From positions 35,251 through 99,250 of IMG/VR virus record IMGVR_UViG_3300025108_000001: 64,000 bases of DNA; one strand, 5' to 3'. Below, one piece after another: positions 32,897 to 41,407 of the stretch. The position numbers were made by a program, and so were the translations under genes. Under the pieces are notes generated by a model. That model was not told where the DNA came from. It made no database searches and worked only from the letters and a program-made list of their open reading frames with translations. Positions within the stretch are counted from its first letter, which is position 1. Each line of letters begins with the position of its first letter. Origin of the DNA: a virus.

Positions 32897-33160
32897 ATGA
32901 TAAGAAGAAAAATAACAATGAAAACAGCAAGCGGAAGAACGACAATAGATGTAAATTATTGTACTGCCTTTTCTATAAGAGAGGTGAACAAGAAAGGAGT
33001 ATTATCTAAGGCTAAGTATGAATTAGATATACATATGCAAAGTGGTACTATATTTACAGCAGAAGCAGATGATAAGGAACTGTTAGTGTTCACTACGTTA
33101 TGGGAAACCAAACGTGAACATAACTTATCTGTAATAGAATTAAAAGAGGAATTAGAATGA
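32897..33160 (+). CDS. small beta-rich protein beside E1-like gene
   Basis: 87 residues: strands (KITMKTASGRTTIDV, YELDIHMQSGTIFTAEA) and a C-terminal helix. The fold could be beta-grasp or ubiquitin-like, but it has no terminal diglycine. Stop overlaps the next ATG by four bases, so it is coupled to the E1-like enzyme. Confidence 0.5.
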   Translation: MIRRKITMKTASGRTTIDVNYCTAFSIREVNKKGVLSKAKYELDIHMQSGTIFTAEADDKELLVFTTLWETKREHNLSVIELKEELE

Positions 33161-33786
33161 AAACAAAGAAATTAAAACAAAGAAAATTATTGATAATTGG
33201 AGCAGGTGGAATAGGTAGTTACCTAGCATCTTTCCTAGAAAGAATTAGTGAAAGAAGACAAGCACTGTATGACATCACAATTTATGATGATGATAAAGTT
33301 GAAGAAAAGAACTTATCCTATCAGAACTTCACAGTTGAAGATATCGGTCGCCCAAAGGTTTCTGTTCTAGGCGATAAGATAGGAATACAATCAGCGATAA
33401 CAGAAAAGAGAGAACATCAAGTTCTTACCGCTAAACAGTTAACTGAAAAGAAATATGATTTAGTAATCTGTTGTGTAGATAATCTTGCGGCAAGAAAACT
33501 CCTATACAAAACAGGACATGGTGAAGATAGTCCAGTAAAGTGGTTAGACCTTAGAGCGCAAGGTAGGAATGGAGTATTGATTTCTTACAAAGTTAATCCT
33601 ATATTAATACCGGATTTATTAGCCGGAGCAGACGGTTCATTCAGTTGTCAAGGTGGTGATTGGGATGGTTCTGCTAAAGATATAAGTGCAATGCACATTG
33701 CCATAGCAGGTATTGCAACTCAATGGATACAGCGTTGGTTTAACGATAATAATGATGTTATAGATAAAATGGTGGTGAATGTATGA
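33157..33786 (+). CDS. E1/ThiF/MoeB-like adenylating enzyme
   Basis: 209 residues, a minimal ThiF-fold domain. Rossmann loop GAGGIGS (15-21), acidic strand IYDDDKVEEKNLSYQNF, K67 in RPKV, and CCVDNLAARK near 105-114, all at the places that bind ATP in E1 enzymes. The usual Arg of N-L-x-R-Q is Tyr here. A candidate catalytic Cys is C164 in GSFSCQGG. It would adenylate a C-terminal Gly of a ubiquitin-like partner for conjugation or thiolation. Flanked by zinc-finger and JAMM genes. Confidence 0.8.
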   Translation: MKTKKLKQRKLLIIGAGGIGSYLASFLERISERRQALYDITIYDDDKVEEKNLSYQNFTVEDIGRPKVSVLGDKIGIQSAITEKREHQVLTAKQLTEKKYDLVICCVDNLAARKLLYKTGHGEDSPVKWLDLRAQGRNGVLISYKVNPILIPDLLAGADGSFSCQGGDWDGSAKDISAMHIAIAGIATQWIQRWFNDNNDVIDKMVVNV

Positions 33787-34028
33787 GTAGTGAAGAAGAC
33801 ACTGAAATTGATAATTTAATAGAAGAAGACGTAGGTAATATTGTTAATGTTATTTCTACTGATGGTTTCTACAAACAAGCAGAAATAGTAAAGGTAGTTT
33901 GTCCGGCTTGTCTAGAAGCGTTTCTAGGAACAAAAAGACACGCAGGTGGATTCATAGCCGGACACAGAACATACCATGAGTTTGAAAACTCTATGGATAC
34001 CTTGTTAGAACAAATGGGAGGAATATAA
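33783..34028 (+). CDS. zinc-finger protein between E1-like and JAMM genes
   Basis: 81 residues. Acidic N-terminus, then VVCPACLEAFLGTKRH...GHRTYHEF, a C2H2-like finger. Ends QMGGI, a near-terminal diglycine that may be chance. Translationally coupled to the E1-like gene. Could be a substrate, adaptor or third enzyme of the module; unknown. Confidence 0.55.
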   Translation: MSSEEDTEIDNLIEEDVGNIVNVISTDGFYKQAEIVKVVCPACLEAFLGTKRHAGGFIAGHRTYHEFENSMDTLLEQMGGI

Positions 34029-34601
34029 ATGAAAGAAGAAATAAAAGAAGAAATGAATAATGAAGAAAATGAAAAAGCAATGAAGAACTTTGATTGGAAG
34101 GGACACATAAGAGATGTCTATAAAGATATGAGTAACTCCGAAGGTGGTGTTAATTTTATTAGACCATGTGCAGATACAGAAACGTTTCTGTCTGCTATTT
34201 GGCAGATGTCTGATGAAGTTTTAGAAGGAATGGAAGTACAAGTAGTAATAGACGATAAAGATGATTTGTATATTAGTAGCGGCACACCCGCTTTCGTATC
34301 TTTTCAAGGACACGAAGATGAATTAACTAACGGTGAACCTATGAGAATACCGATTAAGAGTTGGATACATACTCATCCCTTCGGAGAAGCATATCTAAGC
34401 AGTACTGATTGGAGAACTGTAAATACTTGGAATACTATGATGAAGAGTGCAATAGTACTTGGGGATAATCAGTACCTTGCTGTTAACATGAATAATGAAC
34501 AATACGAAAAAGGAACTTACTCCGCAAAGAAAGTTTTCTACGGTTTAATACAACAAACTGTTTTTGATGACATAGAACCTACAATGGGTGGTGAAGAATA
34601 A
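34029..34601 (+). CDS. JAMM/MPN metalloprotease
   Basis: 190 residues with a full JAMM zinc motif: H114-T-H116-P, then seven residues and S124-x-x-D127. The upstream Glu that activates water is probably one of E63, E66 or E69. JAMM enzymes remove ubiquitin-like tags or trim residues after a C-terminal Gly-Gly. Acidic N-terminal extension of about 20 residues. Immediate neighbours are a zinc-finger protein and an E1-like enzyme, a pairing known from bacterial ubiquitin-like systems. It is not next to tail genes, unlike the lambda-type tail JAB protein. Confidence 0.82.
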   Translation: MKEEIKEEMNNEENEKAMKNFDWKGHIRDVYKDMSNSEGGVNFIRPCADTETFLSAIWQMSDEVLEGMEVQVVIDDKDDLYISSGTPAFVSFQGHEDELTNGEPMRIPIKSWIHTHPFGEAYLSSTDWRTVNTWNTMMKSAIVLGDNQYLAVNMNNEQYEKGTYSAKKVFYGLIQQTVFDDIEPTMGGEE

Positions 34602-34910
34602 ATGAATAATAAAGAATTAGTTGAAAACACAAACAATGTTGCTAAGGCTGTAAAGTCTCTTGTTAAAGATAACAAGGAACTATTAGATTTAGTATGTTAC
34701 ATGAGAAAGTTATTAGATGAATGTCTTCATGAAAATAGTGAAGGAGACTTAGTTATGTTAACTAATGACGATAAGAAATTATCTAGAGCCTTTGAAATTA
34801 TGATGTTAGTCCAACATGAAAAGGATTTAGAGAAAGAAAGAAAAGAACAACTTAAAGAGCGTTTCGGTAATCCGAAGGGCGAACAACTAGGGTTAGGTGC
34901 GTTTAAATGA
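34602..34910 (+). CDS. coiled-coil early protein, 102 aa
   Basis: Helical throughout, with a highly charged segment (HEKDLEKERKEQLKERF). Two Cys but no zinc pattern. Overlaps the lipoprotein start by four bases. Unknown. Confidence 0.55.
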   Translation: MNNKELVENTNNVAKAVKSLVKDNKELLDLVCYMRKLLDECLHENSEGDLVMLTNDDKKLSRAFEIMMLVQHEKDLEKERKEQLKERFGNPKGEQLGLGAFK

Positions 34911-35413
34911 ATATGGAAAATAGCAGACAAACAACATTGAAAGAATTTGGATTAGTATTTTTGGTAGCAGTAATGTTATCAGGATGCGCGGGTGAAATAA
35001 TACCCGACCCTCCATCGGATGATGATAGAGTTATTCCTAACTCTTCTACATTAGAAGGTTCTTTTACAGTATTGGTTGGAGATGAAAATGCAACTAAACC
35101 TACAATCACATTGGGCAATTCAACAACATGGTTAGAAGTAATTAGTTGTAATTATACTGTAACCCACTTAAGTTTCACAGTAGATAATAATACTGTAACT
35201 TTCCACAATTATACCTTTGAAGTCGGAGGATACGTGTCTCAAAACATAACTTACACACATAGACTTAATGCCGATATTATTTATTACGATTATCTTTGGT
35301 CTAGCGGCTATGCTCCTTCTATTGGAACAGTAGACCTATACTTCTCTGATTTTACATATGATATAACAATTAACTATACTATTACATATAGAGAATGGAG
35401 AGGAACGGAATGA
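34907..35413 (+). CDS. secreted lipoprotein rich in N-glycosylation sequons
   Basis: 168 residues. Hydrophobic signal segment (FGLVFLVAVMLSGC) with lipobox LSGC and Cys27, so it is probably lipid-anchored outside the cell. The mature part is beta-rich and contains eight N-x-S/T sequons (e.g. NAT, NST, NYT, NIT), far more than expected by chance. It lacks charge and Cys. A surface protein of the infected cell, for superinfection exclusion or receptor masking, is a reasonable guess. Confidence 0.75.
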   Translation: MNMENSRQTTLKEFGLVFLVAVMLSGCAGEIIPDPPSDDDRVIPNSSTLEGSFTVLVGDENATKPTITLGNSTTWLEVISCNYTVTHLSFTVDNNTVTFHNYTFEVGGYVSQNITYTHRLNADIIYYDYLWSSGYAPSIGTVDLYFSDFTYDITINYTITYREWRGTE

Positions 35414-35490
35414 CTTGTAACTACTGTAACAATGTAGAATATAGATTCGGTTTTTGTTACGAATGTTTTTGTAGGGAAAAGGGCTACTGA
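35410..35490 (+). CDS. Cys-rich micro-protein, 26 aa
   Basis: MTCNYCNNV... then CYECFC: five Cys plus aromatic residues, a zinc knuckle. GAGAGGAACGGA upstream; start overlaps the lipoprotein stop and stop overlaps the next start (TGATG), which supports translation. Confidence 0.5.
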   Translation: MTCNYCNNVEYRFGFCYECFCREKGY

Positions 35491-35894
35491 TGGGAAACCG
35501 CAAGGCGGTTACTATTCAGTTCCCTGCCCCACTACCTGCTGAAATTCTATGTCCTATTTGTGAAGGAAACAAATGTAAAGTTTGTGAGATGACAGGTAAG
35601 ATGAAGTTAGTAGTCGATGCTAAAGTACCAATACAAAGAAATCTAATAGTGAAATATGTTTCTAATCATTTAGAATCTATTGCATTAGAATTATCTAGAA
35701 ACTATGGTCTAGTTCCTGAAGTTAATACAGAAGAAGTATTTGAGTGTGACGAGAAAAGACAATATGAAATTGTAAAGATAAGTAGTTTAGGTGGGGTGAT
35801 TTGGGTAGCAAATAGATTAGATGATTTAGAATCACCTAGATATTTTACCACACTTAAGGAACTTACTAGATTTAAGGAAGGTTGGTTTACATGA
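35490..35894 (+). CDS. zinc-finger early protein, 134 aa
   Basis: Residues 20-35 hold CPICEGNKCKVCEM, a DnaJ-like zinc knuckle. The rest is alpha/beta. Coupled to its neighbours by overlapping start and stop codons. Function unknown. Confidence 0.55.
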   Translation: MGNRKAVTIQFPAPLPAEILCPICEGNKCKVCEMTGKMKLVVDAKVPIQRNLIVKYVSNHLESIALELSRNYGLVPEVNTEEVFECDEKRQYEIVKISSLGGVIWVANRLDDLESPRYFTTLKELTRFKEGWFT

Positions 35895-36133
35895 ATAGCA
35901 ATAACATTGATGAAGGTATGGATAATTGTTTCAATTGTGCTTTTGAAACAGTTGAAGAATATCTTGTTGAAGATTCAGATATAGAAAAACACAAATCAAC
36001 AGTTATTAGTTGTAATGCGTGTGGTGCTATGTGGAATAACATCACTCGCCGAGCCATGGCCGAGAGAGCGGAAGCATACATGAAAGAAACTCGTATATTG
36101 CTACTAAAGTTGAAGAAGGAAGTGAATGAATGA
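35891..36133 (+). CDS. zinc-ribbon early protein, 80 aa
   Basis: Starts at the ATG of MNSNNIDEG; the longer TTG reading is inside the previous gene. CFNC and CNAC pairs, then a C-terminal helix (AERAEAYMKETRILLLKLKKEV). Probably a dimeric zinc-binding protein. Confidence 0.55.
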   Translation: MNSNNIDEGMDNCFNCAFETVEEYLVEDSDIEKHKSTVISCNACGAMWNNITRRAMAERAEAYMKETRILLLKLKKEVNE

Positions 36134-36297
36134 GCGATACTGAACCGGATAATAAATTGTATATTCATATGACCCAATGTTGTGGTGCAACGGTATTTAT
36201 TTATACTGATTATAGTCAAGGTGGAGAGTTGATGATACCTATTTGTTTTTCTTGTAAACAGAAAGTAACTTTAGAAGGAGAGATAATCAATGAGTGA
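36130..36297 (+). CDS. zinc-ribbon early protein, 55 aa
   Basis: MSDTEPDNKLY... with QCCGA and CFSCK: a small zinc ribbon with beta strands between. Overlaps the genes on both sides. The fifth Cys-pair gene in a row, indicating expansion of small zinc proteins in this operon. Confidence 0.5.
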   Translation: MSDTEPDNKLYIHMTQCCGATVFIYTDYSQGGELMIPICFSCKQKVTLEGEIINE

Positions 36298-36622
36298 TAT
36301 TTGGATTGAAATACTAATGGAAGATAGTTGCTTGTGGCAACTCAAGGGTAAAACTTGGACTGAATCGCCTACATTAGAAGATATGCAAGAAACGGTAGGA
36401 GGTAACATTCAATATGTGCCTAAAGCACTATTGCTTGATGGTGTAAAAAGTATGATTGTGAATGAAGAAGGTCTTTGGTCGAAATTAGAAATTAACCATT
36501 TAGCAACTCAGCAATACTTCCATGTACACTTGTCCACCAATCCGATTGTCGGTAATGTAATTGTGCAGGTTGATGAAGAGTTTGTTACTAAAGACTACTG
36601 GCTAAAGGGGGGAGAAGAATGA
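36290..36622 (+). CDS. DUF3846-like protein
   Basis: 110 residues. The run LEDMQETVGGNIQYV, VNEEGLWSKLEIN and IVGNVIVQVDEE matches DUF3846, a small domain common in phages and plasmids with unknown biochemical role. Beta-rich with an acidic end. Confidence 0.65.
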   Translation: MSDIWIEILMEDSCLWQLKGKTWTESPTLEDMQETVGGNIQYVPKALLLDGVKSMIVNEEGLWSKLEINHLATQQYFHVHLSTNPIVGNVIVQVDEEFVTKDYWLKGGEE

Positions 36623-36849
36623 GTGATGATATGGATATAATAGCGAGAGTTCCTCGCAACGCTACTACCGAACTACTAATCAAAACAGGAGAGTTTTGGA
36701 AAGTAGAAGTAGTAGATGTAAGATGGTATTCTGATGGGAAGCCAACAAGAAAAGGAGTGAGAATAAATATGGAAGAATTACCTACGTTAATTAAAGCGTT
36801 AGAAAAAATAAATAATAAAAATGAGGCGAATAAGGATGACACTAATTAG
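36619..36849 (+). CDS. PC4/Sub1-like ssDNA-binding protein
   Basis: 76 residues. GEFWKVEVVDVRWYSDGKPTRKG followed by VRINMEELPTLIKALEKI has the strand-turn-strand and terminal helix of the PC4 C-terminal domain, including the D-x-R and P-T-x-K-G signature. PC4 proteins bind melted DNA in transcription and replication. With TFB in the same operon, a transcription role is likely. Confidence 0.7.
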   Translation: MSDDMDIIARVPRNATTELLIKTGEFWKVEVVDVRWYSDGKPTRKGVRINMEELPTLIKALEKINNKNEANKDDTN

Positions 36850-38365
36850 ATTTGCAAGAATGTGTGAAGCAGTAGAATTAAACAATACAATGAAAAATAA
36901 AATCAAAATAATAGACGAATCATTAAGTTCATTTTCCTGTCCTAAGACAGTTTTAGATATTTTAAGTCTAAACCTTGAAGCAAACTCTATCGGTAAAAAA
37001 CGGGCTATTACTTGGATAGCAAATTCATTAGAATTATTTGACAACGAAGTTCAAGAACAGGAAGAAATATGGGGAGACATAGGCGAAGGTATGTATCAAT
37101 ATCTTCCCGATAATAGAACAAGCAATTTATCAATAAAACAATTACACTCTTTATTATTGTTAGACTGTTCTAGTATCAATAGTGATTCATATAGTGTTTT
37201 TAGTAGTGCATTAAAAGAAATGTCCTCTTTAGAAGCAAAATGGTTCATTAGATATTGGCTAAGAACTCCTAGAAATAGAGTTTCTTATTCTACTGTTGTT
37301 AAGGCTGTTAAGAGAAGGTTTCCTAACAAAAGAGTAAATTTTCTATCTTCAATACAACACGTTTCAACTGTTTTTCATTATTTAGAAAATGATTTACAGC
37401 CTCCGACCACTATTCAAACAGGAATGTTTCTCAACCCCTCATTAGCAAAGACCTACGGTAATGAGTTACCTAAAAAATATATTTTAGATGTAAAATATGA
37501 CGGGAACAGATATCAAATACATAAAAATAAATCCGATGTAATAATTTTTAATAGAAAGGGTAAGGTTGTATCGAATCAGTTTCTCGATGTCGTTGAACAG
37601 GTTAAAAAATTTAACGCTAATACTTGTATTTTAGACACCGAGATATATCCGGTCATCGAAAACGGAAGTATAGAACCTGCTCCACATAAGAAAATGGCCG
37701 CTAGGGTTCACGCTAAGGATAAACAAGAAGCCATGCTTAAATGCCCTGTTAAAATGGTTATATTTGACATAATACAATACATGGGTTTCCTATTGATTGA
37801 CGAACCATATGAAAAACGTCTTATCCATCTGAAAGATTTTCCATCAGAGAATAGAGTGTGGTCTTTTTCTAAAGAAACAACTATCGAATCTGCCTATAAC
37901 ACATCAATCAACAGTGGTTTTGAGGGTATTATGATTAAAGACTTAGAAGCCAAATACAAAAGCGGTAGGAGTAATAATATTTTAAAACACAAACCTTCTA
38001 GAATAGAATTAGATTTAGTCATAACTTCTGCTAAGTATGGTGATGGTAAAAGATTAGGATGGTTCGGTTCTTTCGGGATTTCTGCTAAAACAGAAAACGG
38101 TTATGTTAGTGTAGGAAACGTAGGTAGCGGCCTTTCGGATGGAGATTTAATATATTTAACAACTGAATTAAGAAAAATAATAGACAAGTTTTCAGGTGAA
38201 ACATATTATGTCTTACCTAGAATAGTGTTAGAAATTAGATGTGATTTAATTTCTCAAGATTCTGATGGTAATTATGGCTTGCGATTTCCTAGAGTAGTTA
38301 GAATACGGCACGACAAACACCCGTATAATTGCACAACTCTAGATGACATAAAAAATATGATATAG
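36836..38365 (+). CDS. lig: ATP-dependent DNA ligase
   Basis: 509 residues, a full archaeal-type ligase. Helical DNA-binding domain (1-200), adenylation domain with motif I K220-YDGNR, LDTEIYPV motif III, VIFDI, FEGIMIKD motif IV and KHKP motif V, then an OB-fold domain. K220 is the predicted adenylated lysine. Start placed at MTLIRFARM, overlapping the PC4-like gene; an ATG five codons earlier is possible. Seals nicks in viral replication. Confidence 0.93.
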   Translation: MTLIRFARMCEAVELNNTMKNKIKIIDESLSSFSCPKTVLDILSLNLEANSIGKKRAITWIANSLELFDNEVQEQEEIWGDIGEGMYQYLPDNRTSNLSIKQLHSLLLLDCSSINSDSYSVFSSALKEMSSLEAKWFIRYWLRTPRNRVSYSTVVKAVKRRFPNKRVNFLSSIQHVSTVFHYLENDLQPPTTIQTGMFLNPSLAKTYGNELPKKYILDVKYDGNRYQIHKNKSDVIIFNRKGKVVSNQFLDVVEQVKKFNANTCILDTEIYPVIENGSIEPAPHKKMAARVHAKDKQEAMLKCPVKMVIFDIIQYMGFLLIDEPYEKRLIHLKDFPSENRVWSFSKETTIESAYNTSINSGFEGIMIKDLEAKYKSGRSNNILKHKPSRIELDLVITSAKYGDGKRLGWFGSFGISAKTENGYVSVGNVGSGLSDGDLIYLTTELRKIIDKFSGETYYVLPRIVLEIRCDLISQDSDGNYGLRFPRVVRIRHDKHPYNCTTLDDIKNMI

Positions 38366-38374
38366 AAAATACGT

Positions 38375-38396
38375 TAGGTAAAATATTATTTACCTA
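38375..38396 (+). terminator. hairpin between operons
   Basis: TAGGTAAA pairs with TTTACCTA across a six-base loop, ten bases after the ligase stop. There is no T-run; it may stop or stabilise the upstream mRNA. Confidence 0.4.
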
Positions 38397-38413
38397 TTGT
38401 ATAAGGAGTTAAT

Positions 38414-38815
38414 ATGTTAGACCGCAAGATTGTTCTCGGAGTTTGTTCTGTAATAGCAAAACCGACAGTATCAGTTATCAAAGCGGAAAGATATAGTTTA
38501 GGTTATAGAGTAAAATTATCAATAGTCTTTAGGAGTAACGGTGGAAGATTACAGGCACTACACCGTTGCTTCTTACAAAATAATATTCAAAGCAAATATA
38601 AAATATCTGAGTCTAAAAATAGACAAAGACCTATACTAACAATAAGTAAGTTAGAAGATATTGACAGATTTATGAAGACGTATGATATGTCTTCTGTATC
38701 CTTTGACAACAATTGGGATGTCTTTAAAGGAGTTAAAAACATAGTGGATACCAACCAACACAAGACGATGAAGGGTCTTGATGAAATACTAGAATTGAAG
38801 GGGTATCTAATATGA
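38414..38815 (+). CDS. LAGLIDADG-like protein, 133 aa
   Basis: N-terminal KIVLGVCSVIAKPTVSVI, then HRCFLQNNIQSKYKISESKNRQRPILTI and HKTMKGLDEILELKGYL. This arrangement is familiar from archaeal small homing-endonuclease-like proteins of the LAGLIDADG superfamily, though the acidic catalytic residue is not obvious. It may be a domesticated DNA-binding protein. GGAGTTAAT precedes the ATG. Confidence 0.55.
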   Translation: MLDRKIVLGVCSVIAKPTVSVIKAERYSLGYRVKLSIVFRSNGGRLQALHRCFLQNNIQSKYKISESKNRQRPILTISKLEDIDRFMKTYDMSSVSFDNNWDVFKGVKNIVDTNQHKTMKGLDEILELKGYLI

Positions 38816-39156
38816 AAAAGAAAGAAGAATTGTGTCCTAGATGTGATTTAAGACCTACTAAAAACGGTAAACATATTTGCGAAATGTGCAACCTTTCAAT
38901 TCTAGAAAACAAACCTGTTGATTCAGTTAACGATACCGAAATATTAGGTTATCACATACACCAAATACTTTGGGAAGGATGTCAAGATTGTGGAAATAAT
39001 AATTTTCATTGTGATGCGGGTGTTGTAGAAGAAAACAATTTGAAGTGGTACATAATACAAGTACAATGTCAAAAATGTAATGTTAATTATGAACAAATAA
39101 TGGAAGTGAGAATGAATGAGTCTAATAAAAATAAGCAAAGAACACATGAAGAGTAA
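38812..39156 (+). CDS. double zinc-ribbon protein
   Basis: 114 residues with CPRC, CEMC, CQDC and CQKC: two zinc ribbons separated by an aromatic linker. Acidic and polar C-terminus overlaps the next gene by 41 bases. Likely nucleic-acid or polymerase binding. Confidence 0.6.
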   Translation: MKKKEELCPRCDLRPTKNGKHICEMCNLSILENKPVDSVNDTEILGYHIHQILWEGCQDCGNNNFHCDAGVVEENNLKWYIIQVQCQKCNVNYEQIMEVRMNESNKNKQRTHEE

Positions 39157-39967
39157 ACCAATAGTAATATTAGGAAATACATCTATGGATAAGATGAAGA
39201 GAGCAAGGTCTTTTGTTTCAGATAGCCCAATAGTTATGTATGCAAATGAGTATGATATTACTGATAACTTTAGTATCCCTAAAGATGTAGGTATTATTAT
39301 TGACGAGATGCATTACAAACCTAATACTGATTTAATAAGAAGAACAGTATTAGAATACGCAGGTCAAGTTGTATTAATTACTGATAGTAAAAAGGCAGTA
39401 CCAACTTCTTTGTATAACCTATGTGATATGAAAAGACCAACAGAAAAGTTAGATGTTCTAAACATATCTCCTAGAGCAGATGAACCTATCAATTATGATT
39501 TAGATATGTTTACTTTAGTTAGAGAATATCTAACTAATAGAAATAGAGACGAGGTTGCTACTAAATTAAGGATGAACAAACCCGCAGATAATCAAATACT
39601 ATCTTGGATTATACCGAATATAAACCCAAACAAAATAGCATTCATTGATAATAATGTGAAAAGACGTTGGGATAATTCTTACTTTTATGAGTTGTTAGCA
39701 TATTCTCATAACGGTAAACTTAGTGCTAAGATGGTAATGCCTACTAGAAGAAAGTATTCTAAGTTAGGTAGTATTGCTAGTAGGTTAGGACTAAGAAGAC
39801 ATGAAACTTATCTTCTCGATGATTTATTGAAAGATGATAAGTTCAAAAAATATGCAATGACAAAGTTAGATAATTCAGAATGTAGATTATTAAAACTTGG
39901 AGAGAAAAGAAAAATAGAAACAAAGAAGATAGTATTACCTTCGCCCACTTTAGATAAGTGGTTATAA
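39116..39967 (+). CDS. degenerate AAA+ protein, RFC large-subunit-like
   Basis: 283 residues. KPIVILGNTSMDKM occupies the place of a Walker A but lacks GKT; VGIIIDEMHY looks like a Walker B. Downstream layout resembles clamp loaders. The last residues, SPTLDKWL, form a PCNA-interacting (PIP) box. It lies just before the RFC small subunit. I infer a non-hydrolysing partner of the clamp loader. An internal ATG at 39146 is an alternative start. Confidence 0.5.
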   Translation: MSLIKISKEHMKSKPIVILGNTSMDKMKRARSFVSDSPIVMYANEYDITDNFSIPKDVGIIIDEMHYKPNTDLIRRTVLEYAGQVVLITDSKKAVPTSLYNLCDMKRPTEKLDVLNISPRADEPINYDLDMFTLVREYLTNRNRDEVATKLRMNKPADNQILSWIIPNINPNKIAFIDNNVKRRWDNSYFYELLAYSHNGKLSAKMVMPTRRKYSKLGSIASRLGLRRHETYLLDDLLKDDKFKKYAMTKLDNSECRLLKLGEKRKIETKKIVLPSPTLDKWL

Positions 39968-39985
39968 AAATAAAGAGGAATAAAA

Positions 39986-40108
39986 ATGAAAAAACAATTA
40001 AATGATAAAAAATATAAAAGAAGAATGGATAAAATGTTAGATTTGTTAGAGAAACAAAATGAACTGTTTCTAAAATTAATAAGTGAACTTAACGGAGAGG
40101 AAGAGTAA
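39986..40108 (+). CDS. 40-residue coiled-coil peptide
   Basis: Basic N-terminus (MKKQLNDKKYKRRM), then a Leu-rich amphipathic helix and acidic end. AAAGAGGAATAAAA upstream, and stop overlaps the next ATG (TAATG). Probably translated; function unknown. Confidence 0.45.
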   Translation: MKKQLNDKKYKRRMDKMLDLLEKQNELFLKLISELNGEEE

Positions 40109-40410
40109 TGGTGGGAAGATTAAAAGTTGTAAACACTTTACAATGTGTTATTTGTCTAAAAAACATAGAACATAAAATGTTAGATGGTAAAGTTTTCAAA
40201 ACAGATGGGCATAACGCTGAACCAATCACATTAGGAAGATGTTGTGATTTTTGTGATTGTGTAGTAGTTGAACCTTCTAGGATAGGAGAATTGTTTGACA
40301 AACCTGTCGATGTTATTGTTTATGGTCTAAAAAGATACCAAGAAAGAATGGCTAACGATAAAGCCAATGGTATTACAACTAAAAGTTTGAAACAGAGGGC
40401 GATACAATGA
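40108..40410 (+). CDS. zinc-finger protein of marine-phage type
   Basis: 100 residues. CVICLKNIEHKML and GHNAEPITLGRCCDFCDCVVV is a motif known from small cyanophage and pelagic-phage proteins of unknown role. Basic C-terminal tail. Overlaps RFC-S start by ATGA. Confidence 0.6.
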   Translation: MVGRLKVVNTLQCVICLKNIEHKMLDGKVFKTDGHNAEPITLGRCCDFCDCVVVEPSRIGELFDKPVDVIVYGLKRYQERMANDKANGITTKSLKQRAIQ

Positions 40411-41327
40411 GTGAATTATGGACTGAAAAATATAGACCAACAAGACTTAATGAAATAATAGGACAAACTAATTTTGTATTAGATGCAGAACATTGGGTTG
40501 TCAATAAAGAAATGCCTAATGTTTTATTATACGGTGTAGCGGGTGTAGGTAAAACCGCTGCTGCTATTTCTTTAGCAAACGGAATACTAGAAGATAATAG
40601 AAAAAATAACTTCTTTGAGATTAATGCTTCTGATGATAGAAAGTTAGAGACAGTAAGAAACAGAATCAAAGAGATTGCATCTACTAAAAGAATCGGTGAT
40701 GTACCGTTTAAGATTATTTTACTAGATGAAATGGATGGTATGACTAAGGATGCACAAAATGCACTAAAGAGAATCATGGAAAGATATGCTGATAATTGTA
40801 GATTCATTATTACTTGTAATGATAGACATAAAATTATTAATCCTTTGATGTCAAGATGTGCTAACTATAACTTTAAGCGTCTTAACAATAAAGACATGAA
40901 ATACATAATGACCGAAATCCTGTCAAAAGAGGACATTAGAACTCATTCAAGTGAGTCATTAGATAAGTTTATTACATATCTACAAGGAGACCTAAGACGA
41001 GGGTTGAATGAATTACAGGCTTCATCGGCAAGTAAACGAACTCTCCAATATCAAATAGACATGAATATGAAACCATACTCTGAAATTATAACAATGATAA
41101 ATGAAAATAACTATGACAATGCTTTAGAGAAGGTGCATAAATTGATTTACGATTCAACAGACATGAAGACTATATGTATTAATTTACATACAGAAGTTCT
41201 CGAAACCGAAAGTGATTCGTCATACAAATTCAAAATGCTTCGTATCATTGGTGAAACAGAATACAGAAGTAATAATATGAATCCTAAAGTCTTGGCATCT
41301 TGGATGGTAGGACAGATGATAAAATGA
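40407..41327 (+). CDS. rfcS: replication factor C small subunit (clamp loader)
   Basis: 306 residues. AAA+ motifs: YGVAGVGKT (42-50), ILLDEMD (105-110, DEMD for the usual DEAD), sensor 1 TCND near 137, and arginine finger in SRC (149-151). A helical collar domain follows. It loads the sliding clamp on primer ends, probably with the degenerate AAA+ protein encoded two genes upstream. The core matches archaeal RFC-S best. Confidence 0.93.
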   Translation: MSELWTEKYRPTRLNEIIGQTNFVLDAEHWVVNKEMPNVLLYGVAGVGKTAAAISLANGILEDNRKNNFFEINASDDRKLETVRNRIKEIASTKRIGDVPFKIILLDEMDGMTKDAQNALKRIMERYADNCRFIITCNDRHKIINPLMSRCANYNFKRLNNKDMKYIMTEILSKEDIRTHSSESLDKFITYLQGDLRRGLNELQASSASKRTLQYQIDMNMKPYSEIITMINENNYDNALEKVHKLIYDSTDMKTICINLHTEVLETESDSSYKFKMLRIIGETEYRSNNMNPKVLASWMVGQMIK

Positions 41328-41407
41328 TAGAATTACTTTTGGGGTTGATTGGATTGAGAATAATAATTAAAATGTTAGATAGTAACAGGGGGAGAAGAAG
41401 ATGGTAA
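41324..41407 (+). CDS. 27-residue membrane micro-protein
   Basis: MIELLLGLIGLRIIIKM then a basic end GRRRW. Starts at the RFC-S stop (ATGA) and overlaps the next gene. Hydrophobic helix with a positive end, so probably membrane-inserted. Confidence 0.4.
   Translation: MIELLLGLIGLRIIIKMLDSNRGRRRW

Noticed and set aside
34029-34601. Tail-associated JAB peptidase
   Set aside because: No NlpC domain and no tail genes nearby; its neighbours are E1-like and zinc-finger genes.
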